Below, piece after piece: positions 11,733-23,800 of a stretch of 64,000 nucleotides of DNA; position 1 is the first letter of the stretch; every line of letters starts with the position of its first letter. Position numbers and translations under genes: made by a program. The stretch lies in the NCBI GenBank assembly GCA_030435675.1, contig CM059625.1, positions 682,001 through 746,000 of the forward strand, written 5' to 3'. The notes beneath the pieces were generated by a model that was not told where the DNA came from, ran no database searches, and saw nothing but the letters and a program-made list of their open reading frames with translations. This stretch comes from Steinernema hermaphroditum (lineage: Eukaryota; Nematoda; Chromadorea; Rhabditida; Steinernematidae).

Positions 11733-14700
11733 ATGAGTGACGCGGTTAGGTGGAAATGCCGCAGTCGGAACTGGACCCGAGAGCATCGCCAGTTAATTTG
11801 CGATGCTACTTCCGTCCTTGCACACCCGCTCACTCCGCGTCGTAACGTGGTCAAAGTATCAAAAGAAATCAAGGAAACCGTGCGTGCTCAAACTCCAGCA
11901 AAGTCTAACACCAATGACTCATTTGTGGACCCACTCGGTGCAACTGTCGACAATTTTGAGGACCCCGTACTCGGAAGGCCGACGCAAAATGGATGTTCAT
12001 CAAGAAAGAACAGTGTGCTAGAAAACACACTTGAACAGACTGAGCAGGAAAATATGACCGACTTAGACTTGGAACTGCCCTTCTTCAAACCTTGGAAAGA
12101 GAAGCGACAAGTGATTTTGGACCACTTCAAGACAAATGAGAAACTGAGCTTATCCACAAGCTTTTTGCTGAATGGAATGGAGAACGACTTTCAGGGTCCC
12201 ATGAAGAATAAAACTACGCAAAGGTATGATTAACCTTCTTTGTGTTGTATTCCAAATATAACTTGCGATGAAACAAAACCAAATACATCCTTTTGATTTC
12301 CATTGTTCATCAATATGTGTTTCTTTCAGACGAGATCCACTCAATGACTCCGGTGGACCACGGAAAGTGCCTGACCTCACGATGGACGACTACATCCGCC
12401 GACTAAATGACCTGAAGAAGCTGCTGTTGTATGCATGGGCCAACGACTGTCGTGTAGAAGCACTGAAAATTGTGATCGAATTAACGAAGATTCTGAGCAC
12501 CACGCTCACGCCTCACTTCTACCCAAGCCAATTCGTGTTGGTAACAGACATCGTGGACCTATTTGGAAGCTTGGTTTATGAGAGGCTGCACAGGAAGGCG
12601 ACCGAAGAGCGAATGAACGCTGGTTTAGGACCACTGCCGAAATATTTCACTCTTGCGGATGTACCTGATTTGACAAGACAGACTGCGTCCAACTGGTTCT
12701 ACAAGATTTCGGAGATTCTTGAGCTCATCCCTAGGTTGTATGGTATGTTTATTAATTCTTTAATATCTATCACTAGCATGCTATTAAATCGACTAGACGA
12801 CAATGACATGGTATGCATTGTGAATTTTAGTGGAAGCGGGTCTCCTGTGTTGCATGAAGTTTATGGACAACGCATCTATTTCTACCAACGTCATGAGACT
12901 TTGCGTAATGGCAAGATCCATATCTCACCCATTGGTATCGTCATACGCACGTGCCTACATTTGCCGCATTTCAATGCGCTTGAATCCTGCCGATCGAGCC
13001 CCTCACTGGAAGTGTCTTAATGACTGGATGCAAACGTACAATCAGCAACCGGTAAGCTTACGCGGCATGGCACAACAGAGCAGCATCAAATTTCGTGGTC
13101 TTTCTTTTCTAATCTACCTCCACAATGTATAGCTGTCCCTGAAGATAACGTATTCAGACTGCTCTCCTGTGGCCCGCTATGGAATGGGTAATACAATGTG
13201 TGTCCTACAATGCCGTCACCTACGAGGACCTTTGCCCACTGTGGGAATACTGCAGAATCCCCACAAAACGCGCAATGATACTGGAACCTATTTTGAATGG
13301 TGTATCACCGGTGTATCTTGCGACTCATGCCCTTGAAGCCTGCAAGATAGTAACTGGTTGTGATGAAGTATCAGCAAGCGAGCTGTGCGCTTTTGGTCGG
13401 TCAATCCTTCAAGCTGAAGTATCGACAGAATCCAAGAGACCGATTCTAAGGAGTGTTTGGAGAAGGATGAGCAAGCTGTCAAGTTTGCGGTCGTATGTGC
13501 TATGCTGTGATGTTTGGATTGAGTTCGCTGCACGATTCTTTTCGTTGCACGAGTTGAGCGTGATTTTGGACAATTTGATAAAAAAAATTGTGCCAGATAA
13601 GGTGAGCCATTGAAGTGTACTGTGATACGACATACGTGAGTTTAGAAGTATGAGAATTTCTACGAAAATCTGTTATCCATACTTTATAAGTTGGTCCAGT
13701 ACGTAATCGACATCGATGAACTGTTGCTACTCGATCACTTTGCAACGTTGCTGGAGTTGTTCCGTGAAGATGAGCTGAAATCGAAGAGCGCTACCTTGGT
13801 GCTCAATTCAATCGTGAACAAGCATAAGACTCGTTCGATAACTGACTTTGCGTTGGCCAATCAGGTAAATTTCTAGAGTTGAACCAAAAACTATAAAAAA
13901 AACTAAAAACTGCACTGTTTCAGGTAGTGTGGATTGCAAAACGACTCCACGATGCCATGGATCTCAACAGCGCTATCTCTCAAGATGGACCCGCTCCCGA
14001 AGCAATTCTCATCGAAGCGGCCTTTGACCGATTTGATCTGAGTGCCGATCCTGAGCGAGGACTATCGGTGTTGGTCGATGCACGCGGAGCACTGTACAAT
14101 CTGAATACCATAATACGATATCTCGTTGTTCGGGTCAATGACTTAGCACTACCATCAAGAAACTCAAGCCGCCTCTCGGCTCGAGGGCGAGCAAGCTTCA
14201 CCCGTGCTTGTTTGGCTTACGGTTTCATAACCATTGCGTCACTCAGTGACTCCTCCGACAAGGTACGGCTGTACATTCAGTCGATTCAAGTCGCTCTGAG
14301 TGCCAATGCTCTTTCACAGGTTGGTTGACGGTAATATACGAGTTAGAAGGTTGTCTTGTTTTAGACGGATGCGATTGTTCGTGAATGCATTGAATTACTC
14401 GCTGTGTTGAACAAACCTCCTGTAATATATCTAAATTTGTGCTCATCACTTTTGGGAGTTCTTCTTGCAGTGCCTGACTCACCTTCAAAACCGCCTTTGT
14501 ATTTATTCAAGGCTTTTCTCAATGCAATCCAAAGGTAAGTTATCATCAAAAGATCAAAAGGCATTTGCAACTTAAGTCCCACTAAGAAACGTCCGCATTG
14601 AAAAGACTCCATTTCTAGACGATTGCCTAAAAATTTCACACTATTATATCGTTGTACCATCATTGGAGTAAATAACCTACTGAAAACGCCCCCAATGAAG

Positions 14701-15495
14701 CATTAGCTTTGTATGCGTGCATTTGAAATAAGTAACACTGCTTGAAAAACACGAAAATCTAATTTGCATTTACGACCTAAGGGACCGGACGGAAACGCTT
14801 CGACGGCTTTGCTGACTGACGTGAGAATGTTATTTTTTTCGACTTCGAAAACAACTGTTTGTCTCACACCGCCTATTTTTTTCAGTCGAGAGGCATGTTT
14901 TAATGTGCTGTTTTTAGGTACCCATGGCCTACGCTTTGCAACGAAAAAGGACGACTGCTTATTCGTTGTCTGTGCTGGTTATCAGCCAGTCGACAACCCG
15001 ACTACCCCGTGCGCATCGGACACGTCCAATCTAACGACCAAGTCTACGGTAGTAGTCCGGCGTTCCTTGAAGAAGTCGACGAGCTCAGTAATGTAGTGCT
15101 TGGACTTCTTATTCAAATGATGGACGATGAAGAGGCCCGACCTCGGCGTCCAACTGTCGTTTGTATGGAGTTGTTGGAGGCAATAGTTGCTGTTGGAGAT
15201 GTAAACGACGATGATGTAAGCACCTATTCGCGGATGGTTTTCCGCCGTATGCAGAACGTCTTTCCAAATGTATATTCTGCCATTTACTTTCTTCACAGTC
15301 CTGATTGACTAATTTAAAACGAAACCCTGCAAGATACGTGTCTTACACATCCAATTTCAGATGGCACAGCTCGCTCTCAACCTCTACACAATCTGCTCGA
15401 ACTTTTCGGAGTTTAGCAGGCGAACATTTACTGTGATAACAGCTTTGAAGGAAACGGGACATCCTCTCTTTGCGGGCTTTCCTTCTAGGAACTAA
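11733..15495 (+). CDS. VPS35L: VPS35L (C16orf62) homologue, retriever complex subunit
   Basis: This is the VPS35-like core of retriever (with VPS26C and VPS29), which recycles membrane cargo from endosomes together with the CCC and WASH complexes. There are nine exons: 11733-12223, 12330-12742, 12831-13051, 13158-13601, 13646-13864, 13924-14319, 14365-14534, 14918-15215 and 15361-15495. They sum in frame to 928 aa (human 963). Conserved landmarks in order are WKCRSRNW at the N-terminus, FVDPLGATV, FFKPWKEKRQVIL and TMDDYIRRLNDLKKLLLYAW. They continue with FYPSQFVLVTDIVDLFGSLV, NWFYKISEILELIPRLY, SYARAYICRISM, WPAMEWVIQCVSYNAV and ACLAYGFITIASL. The HEAT/alpha-solenoid body continues to the stop at 15493-15495. 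A tempting exon at 14619 was rejected because 14534 joins 14918 in frame. Confidence 0.95.
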
Positions 15496-15582
15496 GTAAT
15501 ATATAGAATCGTTAATTATTTAAGATAATGAAAATTCCAGAGTATTGATACAGTCCATTTTTACCTTTTCTGTTTATAGTTG

Positions 15583-15590
15583 TCAATAAA
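15583..15590 (+). terminator. Polyadenylation signal of VPS35L
   Basis: CAATAAAG lies about 90 bases after the VPS35L stop and before the next gene. Confidence 0.5.
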
Positions 15591-15798
15591 GATGTGAATG
15601 TGATGCATTACTATTAAATTACATATCTGTTGTCGGAGCTCTTTGCCTATCTGAGCCTAATTAGTCGGGATGTCGTGAGCACCATGCTCGTTTTGCACAG
15701 AATTTAAAGCGGATCTTGTGGTTGCGGTCACACGGTCTTGTATCTTGGATATGACGCACTTGTACTGTCGTCAAATGGTTTTCAGATTCTACCTATTG

Positions 15799-15804
15799 TT
15801 TCAG
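15799..15804 (+). promoter_or_regulatory. Trans-splice acceptor directly before the 387-aa gene
   Basis: TTTCAG ends exactly one base before the ATG, leaving no 5' leader other than a spliced leader. This decides the start codon. Confidence 0.6.
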
Positions 15805-17536
15805 ATGTCTCTTAATGAAGCCATGGGCAGTTGTGACCTAGATCTTGGGCTGAGCTTTAGCGATTCGCAGGTGATGGACTCGCAAATGTTCGAGGGCGAG
15901 TCGAATTTCTTCCCCGATGTACTCGAGGAAACCAATGAAAACATGGAAATAGAATGCAATGGAAAGACAGACCAAATCGACTGTGAACTTCAGCAGAGTG
16001 TTAGCGATCTAGCATTGGCTAACAAAGACTTTAACGAAGCCATGGACTACAGGAGAAAGCTTGATGATATGGCTGTACAGGTATTCATTTATATGAAGGA
16101 CGATAATGGTTGTAATTGCTTTAGGTAAAGCAGGCAGTTCTTCTCCGACAGGAAGTAGGGAAATGTGCGAGCGAGAGGAAAGAGTCACTTCCATTGGTGG
16201 TATCGTTACAGGTATGGCCTGGGCGGCGAACAGAACTTTTTGACACATGTTAACACTCGACATTTTTATCTGTTTTTGATCGGTTTACGTTTTCTCATGG
16301 TCGATGCTCGAAACAAAATGTTTATTGCCGTCACACAAAATTGCTTTTTAGATGAAAACTTTGCACTGCTATGTTGACGCGAATGCGCAATTAGAAATCT
16401 TATAGTTTGCTGTTGCTCTCTCATCAATACAACAGCCCCATTACAGGAAGGGAAATTATTCGATGACAAGACGTAGAGGAAAAAACCCCCCTCAGAGATG
16501 GGACTTCCCCTAATGAGTGTGTAGTGCATACCGCCAAAGTGTTTTCTTCTTTAACGTGATTACAATGACACAGGGTCTATATTCAAGTTTCAGGTATTCC
16601 CCACTACAAATGGCCCATTCATCGTTTATTGCGAAATTGATAATCGATCAGAACACGACCTGAACGACTGGACTTTCACTTTTACATTTCAATGTGCACT
16701 GAAAGGAAGGGCCAACGAAGCGAAGCGTAAAGGATCCTACTCAGTTAGACAGAAGTGCATTTATGCCGGAAAAGCTGCGACGACTCAGATACACGTTGCT
16801 GATGTTCATCAGTTTCCAGTGTTGGTCAGTACCCACGCAACGAAGGCGTTCAACTTTTCAAACCATGATTCATATGTGGTCAGGATTCAGCTGGACCCTA
16901 TAGTTCTAACGAGATGGGAACTGTTCGTGCTGGACAGTCCCTGCGTTGTGAAGCCATCCGCCAGAGCGGCCCGCGCCGTTTTGTATCAAACGAAACCGGA
17001 GGTATTCGTGTTTTTTTGTGTTTAAAGATATCTTGTTGCCTGTAGACAGTAGAACTAAAACTGCCAGATTGTGCGGCGTACCTTCTGTGCGACAAGAAAG
17101 CAACACCTGAAGCATTGTTTGATTTCATCTTCCGCTCCAATCCTGCAGCCCGATTTTCATCGCAACGCACCATTCCAATCAGCGGTTTCATTCCAGTTGA
17201 TTCAAATGGAAACGTTTTATCAGCTCAATTAAAAATCGAGCGAAGAATGAAGGATCTCGTCATTATATTGGAAGGCAAGAATACGAGGGATTTGGAAAGC
17301 CTTCGTATGGACCTACAGATTAAGATATTGGTAGGCATGCTATTTCTGTGCTTTTTACAGCTTTCACTTTTTACAGCTTTTTACAGCTTACGTATACTTT
17401 GGCTCTGATTTTGAACTACCGTTTTCAGCATTCATTTTCAAGGATACGCCGAAGGCCAGTTAACGGGATAGAAAGTGTGATCGACAAAGAAAATCTTAAT
17501 ACTATGTTCTCATCGACAATGGCCAATTTCGTTTGA
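15805..17536 (+). CDS. Unrecognised conserved-looking protein, 387 aa
   Basis: I do not recognise the family. There are five exons: 15805-16080, 16125-16211, 16594-17001, 17046-17330 and 17429-17536. They close in frame to 387 residues. The ATG follows a TTTCAG acceptor directly, so the start is well supported. The N-terminus is acidic and serine-rich (GSCDLDLGLSFSDSQVMDSQ). Residues about 65-120 have a heptad-like charged stretch that may form a short coiled coil. Residues about 122-350 look like a folded, beta-rich domain (PFIVYCEIDNRSEHDLNDWT; QFPVLVSTHATKAFNF; RTIPISGFIPVDSNGN). The C-terminus is basic (FSRIRRRPVNGIES). No signal peptide or membrane segment is seen. It sits 125 bp upstream of HTATIP2, so co-transcription is likely. 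A nuclear scaffold role is possible but not shown. Confidence 0.85.
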
Positions 17537-17567
17537 ATTATGTCGAATTTTGTATTTATGATAAACG

Positions 17568-17575
17568 TTTTTTTT
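17568..17575 (+). promoter_or_regulatory. U-rich element in the 125-bp operon spacer
   Basis: A run of eight T lies 32 bases after the upstream stop and about 90 bases before the HTATIP2 acceptor. In nematode operons a U-rich (Ur) element at this place supports SL2-type trans-splicing. Confidence 0.4.
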
Positions 17576-17661
17576 CATATAGATTGTTTCGCTTACTTCT
17601 GGTTCACGCCATTAGCATATCATATGAAAATGCCATTTACCTGCTATTTTTCCGTTCAGAG

Positions 17662-20085
17662 ATGTCATACTCCGTTTTATTGTTCGGAGCAAGTGGTGCG
17701 GTTGGGTCGCAATTACTAAAGTGTCTCAACGCAAATGCTACTGTAGAAAAAATCATTTACATAAGTCGCCGCGAAGTTCCTCTGGAGGAGGCCTACATCA
17801 ACAAAGTGAAAGTGCAGGTGGTGGATTTTGAAAATCTGGACGCCAGTAAGGACGCTGTGGAAGGCTGTAATGCAGCGTTCTGCGCTCTAGGAACTACAAG
17901 GGCAAAGGCCGGAGCAGTAAGTGAAAATCTTGTGATAATGATTTAAAAGCGGATGGCCACGCTCAATTTTTGTCTTGATTTCCGAGATGGACCGCATTTG
18001 ATTTTACGAACTACTACTGAACAATTATAGGACGGATTCTACAAAGTAGATCACGACTATGTCGTCAACGCAGCAAAGCTGTCCAAAGACATAGGATGCA
18101 AATCATTCTGTTTGATATCGTCGCAGGGTGCTGACGAGAATTCTCGCTTTTTGTACCTCAAAACAAAGGTGATTTCATGTTGTACTTTCAGTTGTGATCG
18201 AGACGATAATGTTACAGGGGCAGACAGAAAAGGACACAATGGCACTGAACTTTGAGCGCTGTGTTGTGGCTCGACCGGCGTTTTTGCGTAACCGCGGAAA
18301 CGACTTCCGCTGGAAAGAGATGATTGTCGATGTTCTTATGACCCCTGTTCGGCTGGTCATGCCGACCAAGTTCACTGTCGACGTCACTCAAGTTGCGAAG
18401 GTATAGTAGTATTATCGCTACGTTCGCTAGATCTGCGGCTCTGTTTTGTCTCATACAGTTTTTGCCAAATTGGTAGATTTTTGGAAGAATTGGAAGAGAT
18501 CAAATAACGTGCAAAATATGATATTGGCTTCGAGCAACAAATAAAATTTTGGGCATATATGCTTAATTCTCCTCGGAAAGGTTTATAGCAAAGATTAGAC
18601 CTTGCAACATTTTTATTTTTACATTCCACTGTCACGGGTCGTAACTTTTAAATGTGCATACATGCTGAAGTGCAAATGCACTTGGGAAGATGATGACTGG
18701 GCGTTGTTGCTTTCTATAACAAATGCTCTTTCGTCGCTTTTTACTGTTCCCGGAGAGCACTTTGAAGTTTTGCGCCACGCCCCACTGTAACATCAACATA
18801 GCTTGCCATTTTTTCGCTCTCCAGTTCATCGCTTGTAATTTATTCTAATCACCCTTCAAAAATATGTTGTTAAAAATGAAATCTTCAAATCGTAAACCTT
18901 GAGTAAACTGCTCTTTCATAGGTATTTTGTCAGAATAACTCCATCTAACCTGTAAATTAGTGTGAGTTGGCAGTGTAGCTACTTTGTGTATGTAACACAC
19001 ATCGCCTTGTCAGATGTGTATTCCGTCTGGACGCTTCAAACGTCCTTCCGTTCTACTCATGTTTATAGTTAGTCGTAATCGAATTAGTGAAAAAACGCAA
19101 ATTTCCCGACAGTCTGGTGAACTGTTTTTCATACACAAGATCGCATTATGATAATTGTTTCATGAAACTCAAGGCCAGTGAATAGGGCTGTTAAAAAAAC
19201 ATTGACTAGAACACTCAGCAGATTGGTCAATGTCTTCCCACGCAAAATTTTTATGACCATGAGATGCTTTTAATAGCTATGTCAATGTCTATTACCTGTT
19301 TACATAGTCATAGCTTGCATTGCGATGATCCACTGCGAGCCATTCCTTTGTTTATGTTATGATTGCATATAATCCGTATACCGCCACGAAGTCAAATAAA
19401 TAGGAATCGTACTATATTTTGTGTTTTTCGTTTTGACTGCTAAAATACGCAATCCTCTGGTTTTTAATCTCTTGCTTCAACCACTTCCGCTTCAAAAATA
19501 GTATTTGTCCCGAACCCTATGCATTCATTAAAAGGTTAGCCGCAGGGCCCTTTGCTCGCACAGCGCAAGGAAGCGTGCATTTTAGTACAGCCTTAATTTC
19601 TTCGGTTTGCTATGTTTGCTTAGCTCGGAAACGAGAATTTTTATCCTGAAAAGCATCATATTAAAGTTTTTCATAGCCAAAAGACTACCATTCTAGAGAC
19701 CAAGACTACCCACTACCATTGACTACCAGAAAATACCATTCTCAATTCCGTCTGTGCTGAGCGCTTGATCACCGTGCTAAAACAAGAGCGATCCGAAAAA
19801 ATGTTGTGACACTCGAAATATTTTATAGTCCATAGTGCATATTGTAAATGGTTCGCTTCAGTTGCTGCAAGCATGTTGAATATATAAGCGGGGTTCCATA
19901 TTTCGTACAGTAAGGCTTGATCGCCGCCATGTTTGCTATAATCCTTGCCAAGTGTTAGGGCCATGCTAACATGCTCAATATATTCCTTTCAGGCATCGAT
20001 CTACAAAACTCTCAGCGATGAAACTGGCCCAGTAATTCTGGAAAACGATGATCTGCATCGTCTGGCAACTGAATATGACGCTTAG
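17662..20085 (+). CDS. HTATIP2: HTATIP2/TIP30-like NAD(P)-binding protein
   Basis: This is an atypical short-chain dehydrogenase of the HTATIP2 family. Its mammalian member is linked to nuclear import control and endosomal trafficking. There are four exons: 17662-17916, 18031-18168, 18218-18400 and 19993-20085, giving 222 aa (human 242). The N-terminus is a Rossmann beta strand and glycine loop (YSVLLFGASGAVGSQLLKCL), followed by NAAFCALGTTRAKAGA. Next come the HDYVVNAAKLSKDIGCKSF stretch, then SSQGAD and YLKTKG, which give the S...YxxxK-type site. Later residues read RPAFLRNRGND. The start ATG follows a TTCAG acceptor by two bases. The third intron is unusually long (about 1.6 kb, 18401-19992) and shows no gene inside. 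Polyadenylation signal CAATAAAG is near 20129. It is the last gene of the probable operon. Confidence 0.95.
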
Positions 20086-20824
20086 TAGTTAGTTGCGCTG
20101 GTTTTTCAAAACCTTCTGTATTCCGCAATAAAGCTTTTTTATAAGAGGATGATGCTAATCGTTGATCGCTGTTTGGCCATCCGGCGTGCCCTCTAGCCGC
20201 CAGACTGCTCTTTGTGTTGGCTGGTTAGCACTCATTGTCAGCCACAGGCGATAATCAATCAACAAGCGTCTCGCACTCGTACTTTTTCATCTTTGAGCAA
20301 GTGCTGCTGTTGGTCGGATATTAGATCGAGAATCGATTAAATGTAGTGATCAGTCTCGTGTGTTGATAAGTTCCTCGAAGAAAGAAAGGAACGACTCAGG
20401 CCGGAGCTAAGTGGGGTGGAGTGATGATCGTAAAGACGGGCCGCCGGGCTGGCCGATCAGCTGGACGCCGCTACTGCACTTTCCTTATATCGCTCTCGTC
20501 TCAATCGATGCGTGTGTGCTTTTGGTTCAAATTTTGCTATCAGAAGAGGAGCGGAGTGGTCGTGAGTAGAAGTGGTCGGCTGAGATGACAACGAAGACGA
20601 CAACGCCGCCGGCGACGACACTTTCTCTCCTACTCACGACACTAACAAACGATATCAGCTGGGGTGACGAATTCGTGCTTTGCCATTTCGAACCCTGAAG
20701 TGCGCGTTCATCCCCGTTACCGTTGCGCGTGCCGCGATGTTTATATCCGAGAGAAGGCGTCACTTTATGAGCTGTGTGTCTCGACTGTTTTAGATCGGCG
20801 GGGTCTGGGTTCCATGGGAGCGCA
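20086..20824. other. Intergenic region between HTATIP2 and SLC22 gene
   Basis: It holds the HTATIP2 polyadenylation signal and a GC-richer stretch (20390-20700) without a supportable gene. It probably contains the transporter promoter. Confidence 0.4.
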
Positions 20825-23800
20825 ATGTTGGGAGGTCAAGTTACTGCCGGAGCTTTCGGCGCTCCAATATATATGAGGGTAAGTCATTTTCTTGTAGACA
20901 TTGGTGATTTGAAGGATATTCGCACTTGACCTTATTCACGACTCAAGGATATTCGTACTATCACAAATATTAGCACCACGCGTTAACTTTGTGAAGGTTC
21001 CGGTAAAACGTGTCGCTTGCACGAACCCTTATTTAACTTGACGTACAACTTATAGAAGAAACTGTTCTTTTATGAACCGGGCGGAAATGGCATTTTCAAT
21101 ATCTTTTTTTTATTTCCTGATTTGTTTTAGAAGGCGAACTTTTTTGTTCCCCAAATTTTTCCATTTGAGCTGATAGGAACCCTTCCTGCACTTTGTGAAA
21201 CGACCTATAGTTCCACTGAAACTGAATGTCGGCTCAACAGTACACTTCGGCATTGATTTGACCGTGCCTTTCTGAGGTCGATTTGATCTTCTCTTGTAAC
21301 ATAGATGAAACTGTTTGAAAATGAAGCACTTATGATAACAAAAAGTCCTGAATATAGTTATTAATTTGTTCCAGTTGACATATATGAATCTAGCATTCCC
21401 CTAGCCATAATAATATTTTTGTATGTCGTTTATTTTGTTTGGTATATACTGTATTCCGTTTCCAACGGGGTTGAAGATTACTTGATGAACTTCCGGCAGT
21501 TTCTGGATCATTAACTGTTTAAACTTAATTTGCTGCAACTATATTTATCGAACCGGTTTACGACTAAGTGTTTGAGCATAGGTGTTAAGCACTACATCAC
21601 CGTAATTCTGTTACTAAATTATTGTTGATGTTGGAATGATTAAAAAACTATCCGCTGCAGTGAAGAGAGTACTTGGTGAAATCCACAAATTTTATAAACA
21701 CACCGCAGCGTCACATTTCATCCCACTTCCGTCCCTATCTTTTCAATCAGTGAATGTTTCAATAAGATGCCAAACGGTAGGGAAGAGTTGCTTCCACGAC
21801 AAAACATACAGTGTCAGAATTTGTTTGTTATCGAATTAGTTGAGTGGTTCGTTCCCCTTCTCGATTGAATAGTGGGCACGATGGTTAACAAGGGTGCTCT
21901 AAAATTTGCGTTTTTCCAGGGTTTATGATTAACCTACGATATCGTTTACGCCATCTGATGCATGAATAAAATGAAATGTCATGGGTTTGAGCAGTTAGGC
22001 TGGAGCATTTTTACATAACAAGGAAATATGTAACATAAAATAATATAGAAGAAGATGAATTGTATTGAATACGATCTGTTTTCGAATTGAAATTGAAACA
22101 ACAGGTGCAAAGTTGATGCATTTACGCTAAGCAAACACTCCCGCGTCCTAGAACGATATAATAAGCAGATTAGCGACCACATGCCTCAAAGCGTGCTGTC
22201 TTAATCTGTCCCGACAGCACAAACGAATGATTCCGTAACTTGAAAGTGCTTCAGAGCGACAGCGAGCTGAACACCCCAGACGCGCAACAACAACCGGCAT
22301 CTCAGTTCATCTACAGTGCACCAGCAATACCGAACGGACAACAACGAACTGCTCCCGTTGTGGGAGAGACTACCGACAAGGGACCGCCACAGAAGCCCGA
22401 AACCCGTCCGACTACGTCAGCTAAGCCGGCACAGAGCAATAATGAACGAAGACGGAACTGTTCGATCGCTTCGAGTGTGGCATCGAATGCGCCCCCACCG
22501 AGGAGAAAGCAAAGCTCCGTGTAAGTTGTTCTATTAGGATTTATGAGTCAGCGTGAATCACAGCGGCAATTTTACCATTTTTCTTTTATTCATTTTTTCA
22601 AATTAACTGTTGAATGAAATAACTACTTAAAATTGTTTCTTGTAGTGGCGAAGAATACGGTCGAAACCGAAGTGAGCTCGAAATTCGAAACGAACATGTC
22701 CGTCTGCAAAACCAGTATAGAAAGCAGAAACTTCCACGACGAGAGCGTAGGCTAACCGACATCGACTTCGAAGGCATTTTGAAAATCATCGGCGGTTGCA
22801 ACATGTGGCAAATCACTATTTATTTGATGATATCCGCACAGCAAGTGCCACATGCAATGTTTAATTTAAGTGTTGTGTACATGATGTATCAACCCGACCA
22901 TTGGTGCAAGGTTAGTGTTGCTCCGTTGCTTTCTAATGGTCACTTTCTGTAGATTTCCGGTTTTTCCAAAGAATATATCGAAACATCGGGGAAGGTTGGT
23001 GCTGGTTGGGATTGGGAGAAGGCACTCACATCCGGAATTGCGTTTCCTTATGTAAGTCGTTCAATTGCGATTTCAATGTTTGTGTCGTCCCTTTTAGGTA
23101 CCTAACAGACAGCGTGGTAATAAGCCATGGCATGAACAATGCCAGTATTATGATCTTTACGAAAATGCCTATAAAGAGTACGTGGCAATGGACTACACGG
23201 TCGCGGAAACAGTGGGGATTGTTTCCCGGCATTTCAAGAACATCACTTTGAAGAGATGCAAAGAGTGGGATTACGATACAGACGTGAAAGAAACATTTTG
23301 GTTACCATTTAATGTAGAACTTTAGGTAATGAGGGATACTGTCGTAACACGGTGGAATCGCGTGTGCGATGACAATTGGAGTCGTGCTCACGTCCATCTG
23401 TCATACTCTTTGGGTTATCTCTTGGGATGTCTGCTTGGAGGATACGTATCGGACCGGTAAAGAACAGACCGAAGTTAACCATTCTATAGAATATGTTTAG
23501 ATATGGGAGAAAAACAGCCATATACTCCTTTGGAGTGCTATCATCCATCTTCGGTTTCTTGCTACCGTTCACGCGAGAATTTGAAGTTTTCCTTATAGTA
23601 CGTTTCCTGGGCGCTGCCTGTAACGAGGCTGCCGACTTAGCTGCCTATGTTATGTGCATGGAGATAACAGGTAATACGAATGTTTAAGATAGTTGTCAAT
23701 CAACTGTTTTTAGGTGTGAAATACCGTTCAATCGTTGGAAGTCTTCTCCAGGCCCCATGGGCTTGTGGATATGCGTTCCTTGCGTTAGTTGCCTATGTGA

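Noticed and set aside
14619..14705. Apparent VPS35L exon after TTTCTAG
   Set aside because: It runs into a stop, while joining 14534 to 14918 keeps the conserved frame and alignment.
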